6,833 bases of DNA from Oscillospiraceae bacterium (GTDB lineage Bacteria > Bacillota > Clostridia > Oscillospirales > Ruminococcaceae), in assembly GCA_017544185.1 (NCBI GenBank), contig JAFYEQ010000132.1:1-6833 (forward strand), read 5' to 3'. A program made the translations under genes and the position numbers. How positions within the stretch are numbered: position 1 is the stretch's first letter; every line of letters begins with the position of its first letter. The notes beneath the pieces are model-generated. The model worked only from the letters and a program-made list of their open reading frames with translations, made no database searches and was not told the origin of the DNA. Positions 1 through 5,229 of the stretch are shown here, one piece after another.

Positions 1-1548
1 TCAGCGCCCGTGGAGGAGGATCCTCCGCCGAAGAGGGAGCCTATGGGAGACGCAGCGGACGAGCCGCCCGATACCGCCTGACCGCTGACGCAGGGAGGCG
101 AACTGGCGTATCGCCTTGGCGTAGGAACTGTCCATGCCGATCTCGTTGTACTCCTGACAAGCCGTGTCCACATAGGACTTCTGACGCAGGGGGAAGTATA
201 CCGAGATACCGTAGGCATCGGCTATGCCCGATGTCCTGTTGTACTTCACGGCGTCCCTGATGGCATCTGCCAGCTCACGTCCCTCGCTGTTGCCCAGCTT
301 CAGGGCCAGGTCTGCCAGATCTACCTGGTCTATGCGGGAGGACTGAGCGAACTCTCTGGTAACGTATCTGGCATCGGATACCTGCTTGTAGTTCTGATCC
401 GAGATCATCTCGCTGATCGAGTTGGAGAAGGACGCCAGCTTGTCGGGCACGGTGTTCTTGAACTCTGCAAGGTCCGTGATGGAGAGCGTGGTCTTCTGTC
501 CCCTGCACTGCTGTGAGCAGGCAGCGGTGAAGTCGTCTATGATGTTCTTGCCGATCTTTATGGTGGACATGGATGTGTCCGCACCCAGCTTGGTGAGCCA
601 GTTGGTATAATACCAGCCTATGCCGGGCTCCGTCTCCTCAGACGCGATCATATAGTCGGCGTAGTTGTCCAGCATGAGAGCAGTCTCAGCGGTAGCCATA
701 AGGCACGCATCGAAGCCGATGAAGTCGAAGGTGACGCCGCTGTTCTTCAGCGCCTTGTCGATCTCGCCCAACCTCATTGAGCCAGAGGACTTGTACTTCT
801 CGTCGTAGCCGTAGCCGCTGACGGAGCCTCCGCCGTGGTCCCACATGATCAGCTCATAGCGGTTGGCGGGGAAGTTCTGTGCACAGTACTTTATGAAGCC
901 CGTAAGGGTATCGGGGTCAGTCATGGGCTTGGCGCCGTCATCTTTGACCAGGTTCTCTATGCCGCCCTTGGTGATGCGGTAGATCTGGTTGACCGTTGTG
1001 GATATGCCGTTGGTCTTCCACCCGTTACAGCCGCCTGTGTATACTATGATGTCGATATTGCTGCCGATGTCAGCCGACGCCATCTCGCGCAGGTCATTGG
1101 TGCCCATGCCGTACTTGGACTCAAGGTCCGTGCCGCACATATACACCATCATCGTGATCTTGTCCTCGCCGTTGCCGAGTATCTTGGTACGCTTCGCTCT
1201 GGAGCCGCTGGCCACAGAGGTGTCCACCGTCTGAGAGGGTATGTCCGCGATGGTCTCGGTATACGCAGGCTGCTGGAACACGTTGCCGCCCTGATCGTAG
1301 TTCGAGCTGCTGTCGGTGCCCATGCCGCCGCCCTTGCCGAATATGATCATCAGTATTATCACGATGACCGTGAGACCGCCGCCGCCTATGGCAGCACGCT
1401 GCGTCCCCGAGGAGCCGCCCTTGCGGCCCTGATATCCGTTCTGCGATCCTACGGGACCTGTGCCCAGCCCTTCGCCGTGCAGGTGTACTCCCGAGGAATT
1501 GCCCGTGGTACGGGTCTTTCGTCCCGTGGGCCTTCTGTTATCAGCCAT
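1..1548 (-). CDS. Membrane-anchored clostripain-type cysteine peptidase (family C11), C-terminus probably frameshifted
   Basis: The 515-residue product is a clan CD cysteine protease of the clostripain (C11) type; family members usually cleave after Arg or Lys. The start ATG (1546-1548) follows an AGGAGGT site at 1552-1558. Residues 1-57 are basic and Gly-rich, with GEGLGTGPVG at 25-34. One hydrophobic segment lies at about 58-70 (LTVIVIILMIIF), and the excess of Arg/Lys before it suggests an N-in signal anchor with the catalytic part outside. A Gly/Ser/Thr-rich linker leads to the C11 domain from about residue 128 (MVYMCGTDLES). The catalytic His is H238 in MWDHGGGS and the nucleophile is C282 in FDACLMA. 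The domain ends near YGISVYFP (447-453). From about residue 487 the tail turns Arg-rich, whereas the neighbouring frame encodes a Gly/Ser-rich tail, so a small indel near nt 86-93 is likely. The substrate is unknown. It is the second gene of an operon with the NYN gene. Confidence 0.88.
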   Translation of the reverse strand: MADNRRPTGRKTRTTGNSSGVHLHGEGLGTGPVGSQNGYQGRKGGSSGTQRAAIGGGGLTVIVIILMIIFGKGGGMGTDSSSNYDQGGNVFQQPAYTETIADIPSQTVDTSVASGSRAKRTKILGNGEDKITMMVYMCGTDLESKYGMGTNDLREMASADIGSNIDIIVYTGGCNGWKTNGISTTVNQIYRITKGGIENLVKDDGAKPMTDPDTLTGFIKYCAQNFPANRYELIMWDHGGGSVSGYGYDEKYKSSGSMRLGEIDKALKNSGVTFDFIGFDACLMATAETALMLDNYADYMIASEETEPGIGWYYTNWLTKLGADTSMSTIKIGKNIIDDFTAACSQQCRGQKTTLSITDLAEFKNTVPDKLASFSNSISEMISDQNYKQVSDARYVTREFAQSSRIDQVDLADLALKLGNSEGRELADAIRDAVKYNRTSGIADAYGISVYFPLRQKSYVDTACQEYNEIGMDSSYAKAIRQFASLRQRSGGIGRLVRCVSHRLPLRRRILLHGR

Positions 1549-1551
1549 GAT

Positions 1552-1558
1552 ACCTCCT
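1552..1558 (-). promoter_or_regulatory. Ribosome binding site of the clostripain gene, overlapping the upstream stop codon
   Basis: On the minus strand the bases read AGGAGGT, three bases before the ATG at 1546-1548. The upstream gene's TAG stop occupies 1557-1559, so the Shine-Dalgarno site overlaps that stop codon. The spacing is short. Together this points to coupled translation of the two genes; the coupling is inferred from the overlap. Confidence 0.8.
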
Positions 1559-2876
1559 ATCTGTCGATGACGACGGCGAACTTGCCATCGCTGCCGATCT
1601 TGAGCCTGAGCGACTTGATATACCGCTTGAAAAACTGCTGCTTCTCGCTCTCACTGGCGTATATCCTCGTCTGTGTGTACAGATCCTCCAGCAGCGCCGA
1701 TGCATCCATACCGATCAGATCGGGGAGCCTTTCCTCCAGCGCCGCCAGCAGTACGTATCTCTTGAACTCCTCGGTATTGCCAGAGCAGAAGTCGTCTATG
1801 GAGCAGTAGTATATCCCCTTCGACGCCAGTGCCTCCTTTATGGCCCTGCCGCACTTGGAGTCCTCGTACATCACAAGGAAGTCGGCGTCGGTGAGGGAAG
1901 ATATGAGCCCCCAGTAATCGGAGTCCGAGGAGAGCAGTATGAACGATGTGATCTCCTCCCGGTAGAAGTCACGACAGACCCCTGCGGTCATCTTTATATC
2001 CACAAGGGACTTCTGATCCGTGACGCGCTCTACCTCCTCATGCTCCACGGGTATGCGTATGAACCTTTCCAGATGATCCCAGCCGGATCCCGTATGATAG
2101 TCATCGTAGAGGACTATCTTGGATATCTTGGACAGGTTGTCCTGATCTAGGTTCCTGAGCACGTTGTAGAGCTTGTAGGCATCGGAGTTCTCGCAGTCCA
2201 TCACTATGGCGATCTTGTCTGCATCCTCTATGAAATCGTATATGCTCCTCTTGGTATCCTCATGGGCATCGCGGTAGCGGGACTGATCCGCTACGTAGTC
2301 GTTGTGCATGCCGTATACAGTATCGAGGAACTTCCTGTCAGAAAAAAGTATATTTCCGCTGTCCGTCGGTGTCCAATAGATGTACATCTGGAACGGATAG
2401 CTGTTTATGTTCGACATGAATTTATTGAATTCGTTCTTCATCACTCCTTTTTTCGTATAATGCGGGATCGCGAACAATTCTTTTATGTAATCCCAGTTCA
2501 CCCACTCGGGGAACAGATCTCTGCATTTATCTATATTTTCCGTGATCAGTCTTGTGAAGTCAAGCTGGTACTGCTCCGACCTGGTGTTGGCCTTTATGAC
2601 GTGATAGCCCCATTTTTCAAGCTTTTTTATCTCATCATGATCGAACCATTCTATCGAGTTTATGTTCTTCAGATCAAAGCGCATCAGGTCGTCGGTCTTC
2701 CTGAACTTCAGGAACATGGTAGTGCGCAGCTTATTAAGATAGCGTATCGCACAGGCATCCTTGTTTTCCTTCAATGTCTTGAGTATGCTGCTGTCAAGAT
2801 ATTCGTCTATGACTTCTTCCTTTACACCTATCATGAACGCCGCAGGCGTGACGACCTCCCAGGTATCTACTGTCAT
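1557..2876 (-). CDS. NYN-domain (PIN-like) putative ribonuclease with an unrecognised N-terminal domain
   Basis: The 439-residue product starts at ATG 2874-2876 behind an AAAGGAGGT site (2883-2891). Residues about 220-365 show the NYN/PIN-like layout: acidic IVMDCENSD (D227, E229, N230) on the first strand, KSLVDIKM (D293) in the middle, and LLSSDSDYW (D318, D320) on the strand that usually completes the metal site, followed by FLVMYEDSK and YCSIDDF. Proteins of this fold are typically Mg-dependent ribonucleases, but activity is inferred here from the acidic residues alone. Residues 1-200 match no domain I recognise. They are charged and partly helical, with no membrane segment or signal peptide, so the protein should be cytoplasmic. 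The 5' half is clearly more A+T-rich than the 3' half. It is the first gene of an operon with the clostripain gene, eight bases apart. Confidence 0.8.
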   Translation of the reverse strand: MTVDTWEVVTPAAFMIGVKEEVIDEYLDSSILKTLKENKDACAIRYLNKLRTTMFLKFRKTDDLMRFDLKNINSIEWFDHDEIKKLEKWGYHVIKANTRSEQYQLDFTRLITENIDKCRDLFPEWVNWDYIKELFAIPHYTKKGVMKNEFNKFMSNINSYPFQMYIYWTPTDSGNILFSDRKFLDTVYGMHNDYVADQSRYRDAHEDTKRSIYDFIEDADKIAIVMDCENSDAYKLYNVLRNLDQDNLSKISKIVLYDDYHTGSGWDHLERFIRIPVEHEEVERVTDQKSLVDIKMTAGVCRDFYREEITSFILLSSDSDYWGLISSLTDADFLVMYEDSKCGRAIKEALASKGIYYCSIDDFCSGNTEEFKRYVLLAALEERLPDLIGMDASALLEDLYTQTRIYASESEKQQFFKRYIKSLRLKIGSDGKFAVVIDR

Positions 2877-2882
2877 CAGATG

Positions 2883-2891
2883 ACCTCCTTT
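2883..2891 (-). promoter_or_regulatory. Ribosome binding site of the NYN gene
   Basis: The minus strand reads AAAGGAGGT, six bases before the ATG at 2874-2876. This near-perfect anti-16S match fixes the start, and there is no competing start with a comparable site nearby. Confidence 0.8.
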
Positions 2892-2983
2892 ATCATGATC
2901 ATATTTCTAGACCGTGTCATCATATAACGCTATGCAGCCGCATCGCTCCTCTCATATCAGATCGGGATCTCCCCCAACTTATT

Positions 2984-3012
2984 ATTATACCACATTTATG
3001 ATCAAATGTCAA
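2984..3012 (-). promoter_or_regulatory. Consensus sigma-A-type promoter of the NYN-clostripain operon
   Basis: On the minus strand there is a perfect TTGACA (3012-3007), a 17-base spacer and a perfect TATAAT (2989-2984), with TGG directly before the -10 box (extended -10). Transcription should begin near 2977, giving an untranslated leader of about 100 bases before the ATG at 2876. The spacer contains an 18-base inverted repeat, ACATTT-N6-AAATGT (2992-3009). The leader holds only a small imperfect hairpin around ATGCGGCTGCAT and no terminator-like structure. Confidence 0.88.
2992..3009. repeat. Inverted repeat 6-6-6 inside the NYN operon promoter, possible operator
   Basis: ACATTT and AAATGT are perfect inverted arms separated by six bases. 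The element fills most of the -35/-10 spacer and overlaps the last three bases of the -35 box. A repressor bound here would block the promoter. Three of the six arm pairs (ACA/TGT) follow from the -35 box and the extended -10, so the dyad could be partly fortuitous. Confidence 0.4.
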
Positions 3013-3086
3013 ATGGATAGGCAAATATGAATGAAATGTGTATACGTGTCTTTGCCTGCATAGCCGCGCCCTTTTTGAAAAATATC

Positions 3087-3115
3087 TTGACGATCTTGAC
3101 GGATCGTGGTATAAT
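3087..3115 (+). promoter_or_regulatory. Consensus sigma-A-type promoter of the HIT gene
   Basis: TTGACG (3087-3092), a 17-base spacer and a perfect TATAAT (3110-3115) preceded by TGG (extended -10). Transcription should start near 3122, about 27 bases before the ATG at 3149. It faces away from the NYN operon promoter, with about 75 bases between the two -35 boxes. Confidence 0.88.
3090..3107. repeat. Inverted repeat 6-6-6 inside the HIT promoter, possible operator
   Basis: ACGATC-TTGACG-GATCGT has perfect six-base inverted arms around a second copy of TTGACG. It begins at the fourth base of the -35 box, the same register as the dyad in the divergent promoter, but the arm sequence differs. 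Confidence 0.4.
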
Positions 3116-3138
3116 GACCATGATATCACTATGACCAT

Positions 3139-3143
3139 GGAGG
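3139..3143 (+). promoter_or_regulatory. Ribosome binding site deciding the HIT start
   Basis: GGAGG lies five bases before the ATG at 3149-3151. Two in-frame ATGs at 3131 and 3137 lie upstream of this site and so cannot use it, which selects 3149. That start also puts the conserved CLFC motif at the expected N-terminus. Confidence 0.75.
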
Positions 3144-3148
3144 TATAT

Positions 3149-3487
3149 ATGGACTGCCTGTTTTGCAAGATAGCTGCGGGAGAGATCCCGTCCACCAAGG
3201 TATACGAGGACGATATGTGCGTCGCTTTCAACGACATCGCTCCCCAAGCTCCTACTCATATACTGTTCATACCCAAGGTACATATAGGGTCCTGCGGTGA
3301 GATAGATCCCGAGAACTCCAAGTATGTATCACATATATTCGAGAAGATATCCGAGACCGCTGCCAAGCTGGATCTCTCCGACGGCTTCCGCGTGGTATCC
3401 AACTGCGGCGAGCTGGCAGGTCAGACCGTGCCTCATCTGCACTTCCACGTAATGGCAGGCAGAGGATTCGGCTGGCCCGCAGGCTGA
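3149..3487 (+). CDS. hinT: HinT-type histidine triad nucleotide-binding protein
   Basis: The product is 112 residues, the usual full length for HINT-type proteins. These are cytosolic homodimeric purine nucleoside phosphoramidate hydrolases; their physiological substrate in bacteria is unsettled. Visible hallmarks are MDCLFCKIAAGEIPS at the N-terminus, with the C3/C6 pair seen in zinc-binding members, then the loop APTHILFIPKVHI. The histidine triad HLHFHVM has H96, H98 and H100, where the middle His is the family's nucleophile. The C-terminus is GWPAG, close to the GWPPG ending typical of HinT. The gene has its own promoter and a short leader. A hairpin and a catabolite-type operator lie between it and the following lipoprotein gene, so transcripts may or may not continue into that gene. 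The sequence looks ordinary and intact. Confidence 0.93.
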   Translation: MDCLFCKIAAGEIPSTKVYEDDMCVAFNDIAPQAPTHILFIPKVHIGSCGEIDPENSKYVSHIFEKISETAAKLDLSDGFRVVSNCGELAGQTVPHLHFHVMAGRGFGWPAG

Positions 3488-3495
3488 TAGGACTT

Positions 3496-3536
3496 ATCGG
3501 AGATGCGTCGGACGGAGACGCCCGATGTTTCTCCGA
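3496..3536 (+). terminator. Hairpin after the HIT gene, possible weak terminator or attenuator
   Basis: The core stem is GCGTC/GACGC (3505-3509 and 3517-3521) around loop GGACGGA. It can be extended in two mutually exclusive ways: ATCGG/CCGAT (3496-3500 and 3522-3526), or TCGGAGA/TCTCCGA (3497-3503 and 3530-3536). The first form leaves GTTTCT after the stem, a poor U-tract. It starts eight bases after the HIT stop. Intrinsic termination is plausible but not convincing. Confidence 0.4.
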
Positions 3537-3552
3537 ATATGTATACACCGGA

Positions 3553-3569
3553 ATGAAAACGTTTACATT
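3553..3569 (+). promoter_or_regulatory. Catabolite-responsive element (cre)-type operator, CcpA/LacI family
   Basis: The 17 bases ATGAAAACGTTTACATT agree at every constrained position with the published Gram-positive cre consensus WTGNAARCGNWWWCAWW. The site abuts the ribosome binding site of the lipoprotein gene (3571-3577) and lies downstream of any possible promoter for it. That position suits roadblock repression under catabolite control by CcpA. A dedicated LacI/GalR-family regulator with a similar operator is equally possible. Confidence 0.7.
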
Positions 3570-3570
3570 T

Positions 3571-3577
3571 GGAGGAG
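3571..3577 (+). promoter_or_regulatory. Ribosome binding site of the sugar-binding lipoprotein
   Basis: GGAGGAG sits seven bases before ATG 3585-3587. It rules out the longer in-frame start at 3525, which would add twenty residues before a normal lipoprotein signal peptide. Confidence 0.8.
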
Positions 3578-3584
3578 AAGAACT

Positions 3585-4961
3585 ATGAAGATCAGAAAGA
3601 CCGCAGCAGGGCTGGCCGCCCTGAGCATGGTGCTGTCCGTCAGCGCATGCTCCTCGACCGACACCGCAGAGCCCTCAGCCGCTCAGGTCACCACCACCGC
3701 CGCCACGGAATGGACAGGCGACTCGGTAGAGGTAGAGGAGCCGGAAGAGACGCTGGACGTGGATATCAGCGGCAAGGAGCTGGTATGGCTCGGCATGTAC
3801 GACCTGAACCCCACCAACGATTCCCCCGAGAGGAGCCCTGAGCTGGCCCTCTTCGAGGACACCTACGGCGCCAAGATCAAGTATATGCCCACTACATCGG
3901 ATCAGCGCTTCGACGATCTGGCCACCAACATACTCGGCGGCACGTCCCCGGATATATTCGCATACGAATGGCGCACCTTCCCCTATGACATATCCAAGGG
4001 ACAGTATCAGCCCGTGGACTCCTTGGTAGACTGGTCGGACCCCAAGTGGGCATCCGTCAAGGATACGGCCGACTCCATGATATGGAAGGGCGAGCACTAT
4101 ATAGCTCCCACTGGCTATTCCTTCAATGATACTCAGGTGCTGATGTACAACAAGACCACCATCGAGAACGAGGGCTTCGAGGATCCCTATGAGCTCTACC
4201 GTCAGGGCAAGTGGACATGGTCTGCATTCGTGGAGATGATGAAGTCCTACGTGGAGAACCATCCCGGCGAGGAGATCTACGGCATAGGCGGCTGGTGGGC
4301 CAACGCGTTCGTGTTCACCGCAGGCGAGACTATGGTCACCTATGACGGCACCACCTTCGGCAACAACCTCAGGAGCGCCAAGATCGAGCAGGCACAGGAG
4401 ACCCTCAAGGACATCAAGCGCAACAACTTGATAAAGACGGGCTGGATCGGACCCGAGTCCGCCTTCCTCGACGACAGCATACTCTTCTACGGTATGGGCA
4501 CATGGGCGTATAACGGCGCTTCCAAGTCCCGCCCCGACGACGTGATACAGATAGTCCCCTTCCCCAAGGCTGACGACAGCGACAACTACTACGTGTCCAA
4601 CAAGGTGTTCATGTATATGTGGGTCAAGGGCTCCGAGAACGGCGACTGCGTGAAGGCATGGCTCGACTGCAACAGGACGGTCAACTTCGACGAAAAGTAC
4701 ACCGAGGCCACCAAGGAGAAGTTCCTGACCAACAACGATGGCTGGACCTCCGAGATGTACGACCTTACCATGGAGTTCTATGATCCCGACAAGTTCACAC
4801 AGACCTACGACTACGGCTACGGCCTGTCCACCTTCATGGCCGATGAGCTCATGACCGTGCTCTACGAGGGCCTTGCCAACGAGCAGTTCGAGGACTGGGT
4901 ACAGGCGCGTGAGGAGTTCTACCCCATCGTACAGGACGAGATAGCGCAGTATTCAGAATGA
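3585..4961 (+). CDS. Extracellular sugar-binding lipoprotein (family 1 solute-binding protein, CUT1-type ABC transporter)
   Basis: The 458-residue product starts with a lipoprotein signal peptide, MKIRKTAAGLAALSMVLS, and the lipobox VSAC with C22 as the lipidated cysteine. A Thr/Ala/Glu-rich linker follows to about residue 60. The mature fold begins at KELVWLGMYD and shows features of carbohydrate-binding proteins of the SBP_bac_1/8 type: LGGTSPDIFAYEW (117-129), VLMYNKTTIENEGFEDPYELY (185-205, interrupted by no gap), GKWTWSAFVEMM (208-219) and IVPFPKAD (323-330). It would capture an oligo- or monosaccharide outside the membrane and pass it to an ABC permease. No permease or ATPase gene follows; the next gene is convergent. 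Partners must lie elsewhere. A perfect cre-type operator precedes the gene, while no good -35/-10 pair is visible in front of it. The substrate cannot be told from the sequence. Confidence 0.9.
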   Translation: MKIRKTAAGLAALSMVLSVSACSSTDTAEPSAAQVTTTAATEWTGDSVEVEEPEETLDVDISGKELVWLGMYDLNPTNDSPERSPELALFEDTYGAKIKYMPTTSDQRFDDLATNILGGTSPDIFAYEWRTFPYDISKGQYQPVDSLVDWSDPKWASVKDTADSMIWKGEHYIAPTGYSFNDTQVLMYNKTTIENEGFEDPYELYRQGKWTWSAFVEMMKSYVENHPGEEIYGIGGWWANAFVFTAGETMVTYDGTTFGNNLRSAKIEQAQETLKDIKRNNLIKTGWIGPESAFLDDSILFYGMGTWAYNGASKSRPDDVIQIVPFPKADDSDNYYVSNKVFMYMWVKGSENGDCVKAWLDCNRTVNFDEKYTEATKEKFLTNNDGWTSEMYDLTMEFYDPDKFTQTYDYGYGLSTFMADELMTVLYEGLANEQFEDWVQAREEFYPIVQDEIAQYSE

Positions 4962-5030
4962 TCATACTTATACCTACTATGCCGCTTCTGATCGTTTCGC
5001 AGTAATAATGACAAGCTCCCAGGGACAAGG

Positions 5031-5100
5031 GGCAAGAGATGCAACTGATAGCGCAGTTGCTAGAGACAAGAGGTGCGATAGCTGATGCAGTCGCTGAGAA
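5031..5100. repeat. Two tandem, diverged hairpin units of about 35 bases
   Basis: Unit A (5031-5066) contains CAAGAGATGC then the dyad GCAACTG-N6-CAGTTGC (5041-5047, 5054-5060) and ends in AGAGA. Unit B (5066-5100) contains CAAGAGGTGC then the weaker dyad GCGAT(A)GC-TGAT-GC(A)GTCGC (5075-5094) and ends in TGAGA. Both share CAAGAGRTGC, GCAGTYGCT and GAGA in the same order. The arms differ but pairing is largely kept, as expected of a structured or palindromic element. The nature of the element is unknown. Confidence 0.5.
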
Positions 5101-5154
5101 TGTGTGGCTATCGCCTCATCCCAAATGAGGGCTGATGCCCCATGCCCCGCATCT
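5075..5154. repeat. Cluster of further inverted repeats
   Basis: GCGATAGC (5075-5082) pairs perfectly with GCTATCGC (5107-5114). CCTCAT-CCCAA-ATGAGG (5114-5130) is a perfect six-base stem with a five-base loop. GGGC-TGAT-GCCC (5129-5140) follows without a gap. TGCCCC occurs twice (5136-5141, 5143-5148), each complementary to GGGGCA at 5029-5034. The first dyad competes with hairpin unit B for the same bases, so alternative folds are possible. It could be a miniature mobile repeat, a REP-like element or a structured RNA. Confidence 0.5.
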
Positions 5155-5198
5155 ATCCATTATCCAGATCAAGGATCGATAAAAGTTATACGCATACA

Positions 5199-5226
5199 GA
5201 TCCCGCAGGGTGATACCTGCGGGATC
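5199..5226 (-). terminator. Probable intrinsic terminator of the sensor-GGDEF gene
   Basis: GATCCCGCAGG (5199-5209) and CCTGCGGGATC (5216-5226) form a perfect 11-bp G+C-rich stem with a six-base loop, three bases past the minus-strand stop codon at 5230-5232. On that strand the hairpin is followed by TGTATGCGTATAACTTTTAT, which is U-containing but not a continuous U-tract. On the plus strand the following bases are not T-rich, so it mainly serves the minus-strand gene, though it could also stop readthrough from the lipoprotein gene. Confidence 0.7.
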
Positions 5227-5229
5227 AGT

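Larger units (their letters stand above)
4962..5198. other. Gene-free intergenic stretch between convergent genes, rich in inverted repeats
   Basis: No plausible gene is seen here. The first 50 bases after the lipoprotein stop show no structure and no clear terminator. From about 5011 to 5154 nearly every base lies in a dyad or near-repeat, described in separate entries. The remaining bases to 5198 are plain apart from an A-rich run that becomes the U-containing tail of the terminator on the minus strand. Confidence 0.6.

Noticed and set aside
835..1809. Long plus-strand open frame of 324 codons opposite the clostripain gene
   Set aside because: It lies antisense to a well-supported protease with a catalytic His and Cys, crosses the operon junction, has no ribosome binding site, and encodes no recognisable protein.
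1..2876. Anti-phage defence module made of nuclease plus caspase-like protease
   Set aside because: The protease has an N-in signal anchor that places its catalytic domain outside the cell, there is no sensor or cyclase in the operon, and there are no other defence or mobile genes in the window.
2262..2927. Plus-strand open frame of 221 codons opposite the NYN gene
   Set aside because: It is antisense to a gene with a consensus promoter and ribosome binding site, runs through that gene's own leader, and shows no domain.
2877..2977. Riboswitch or attenuator in the roughly 100-base leader of the NYN operon
   Set aside because: Only a short imperfect hairpin around ATGCGGCTGCAT was found, with no terminator stem, U-tract or known riboswitch core.
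3096..3101. Second TTGACG as an alternative -35 box
   Set aside because: It is only eight bases from TATAAT and no other -10 box lies at a workable distance; 3087-3092 has the ideal 17-base spacing.
3525..3584. Upstream ATG for the lipoprotein, adding twenty residues
   Set aside because: The added residues would precede a complete lipoprotein signal peptide, the cre site and ribosome binding site fall inside the extension, and 3585 has an ideal ribosome binding site.
3675..4262. Minus-strand open frame of 195 codons inside the sugar-binding protein gene
   Set aside because: It is a shadow of a strong lipoprotein gene with no start signal or domain of its own.
5031..5154. CRISPR array
   Set aside because: The two units are imperfect, directly adjacent without unique spacers, and no cas gene is present.
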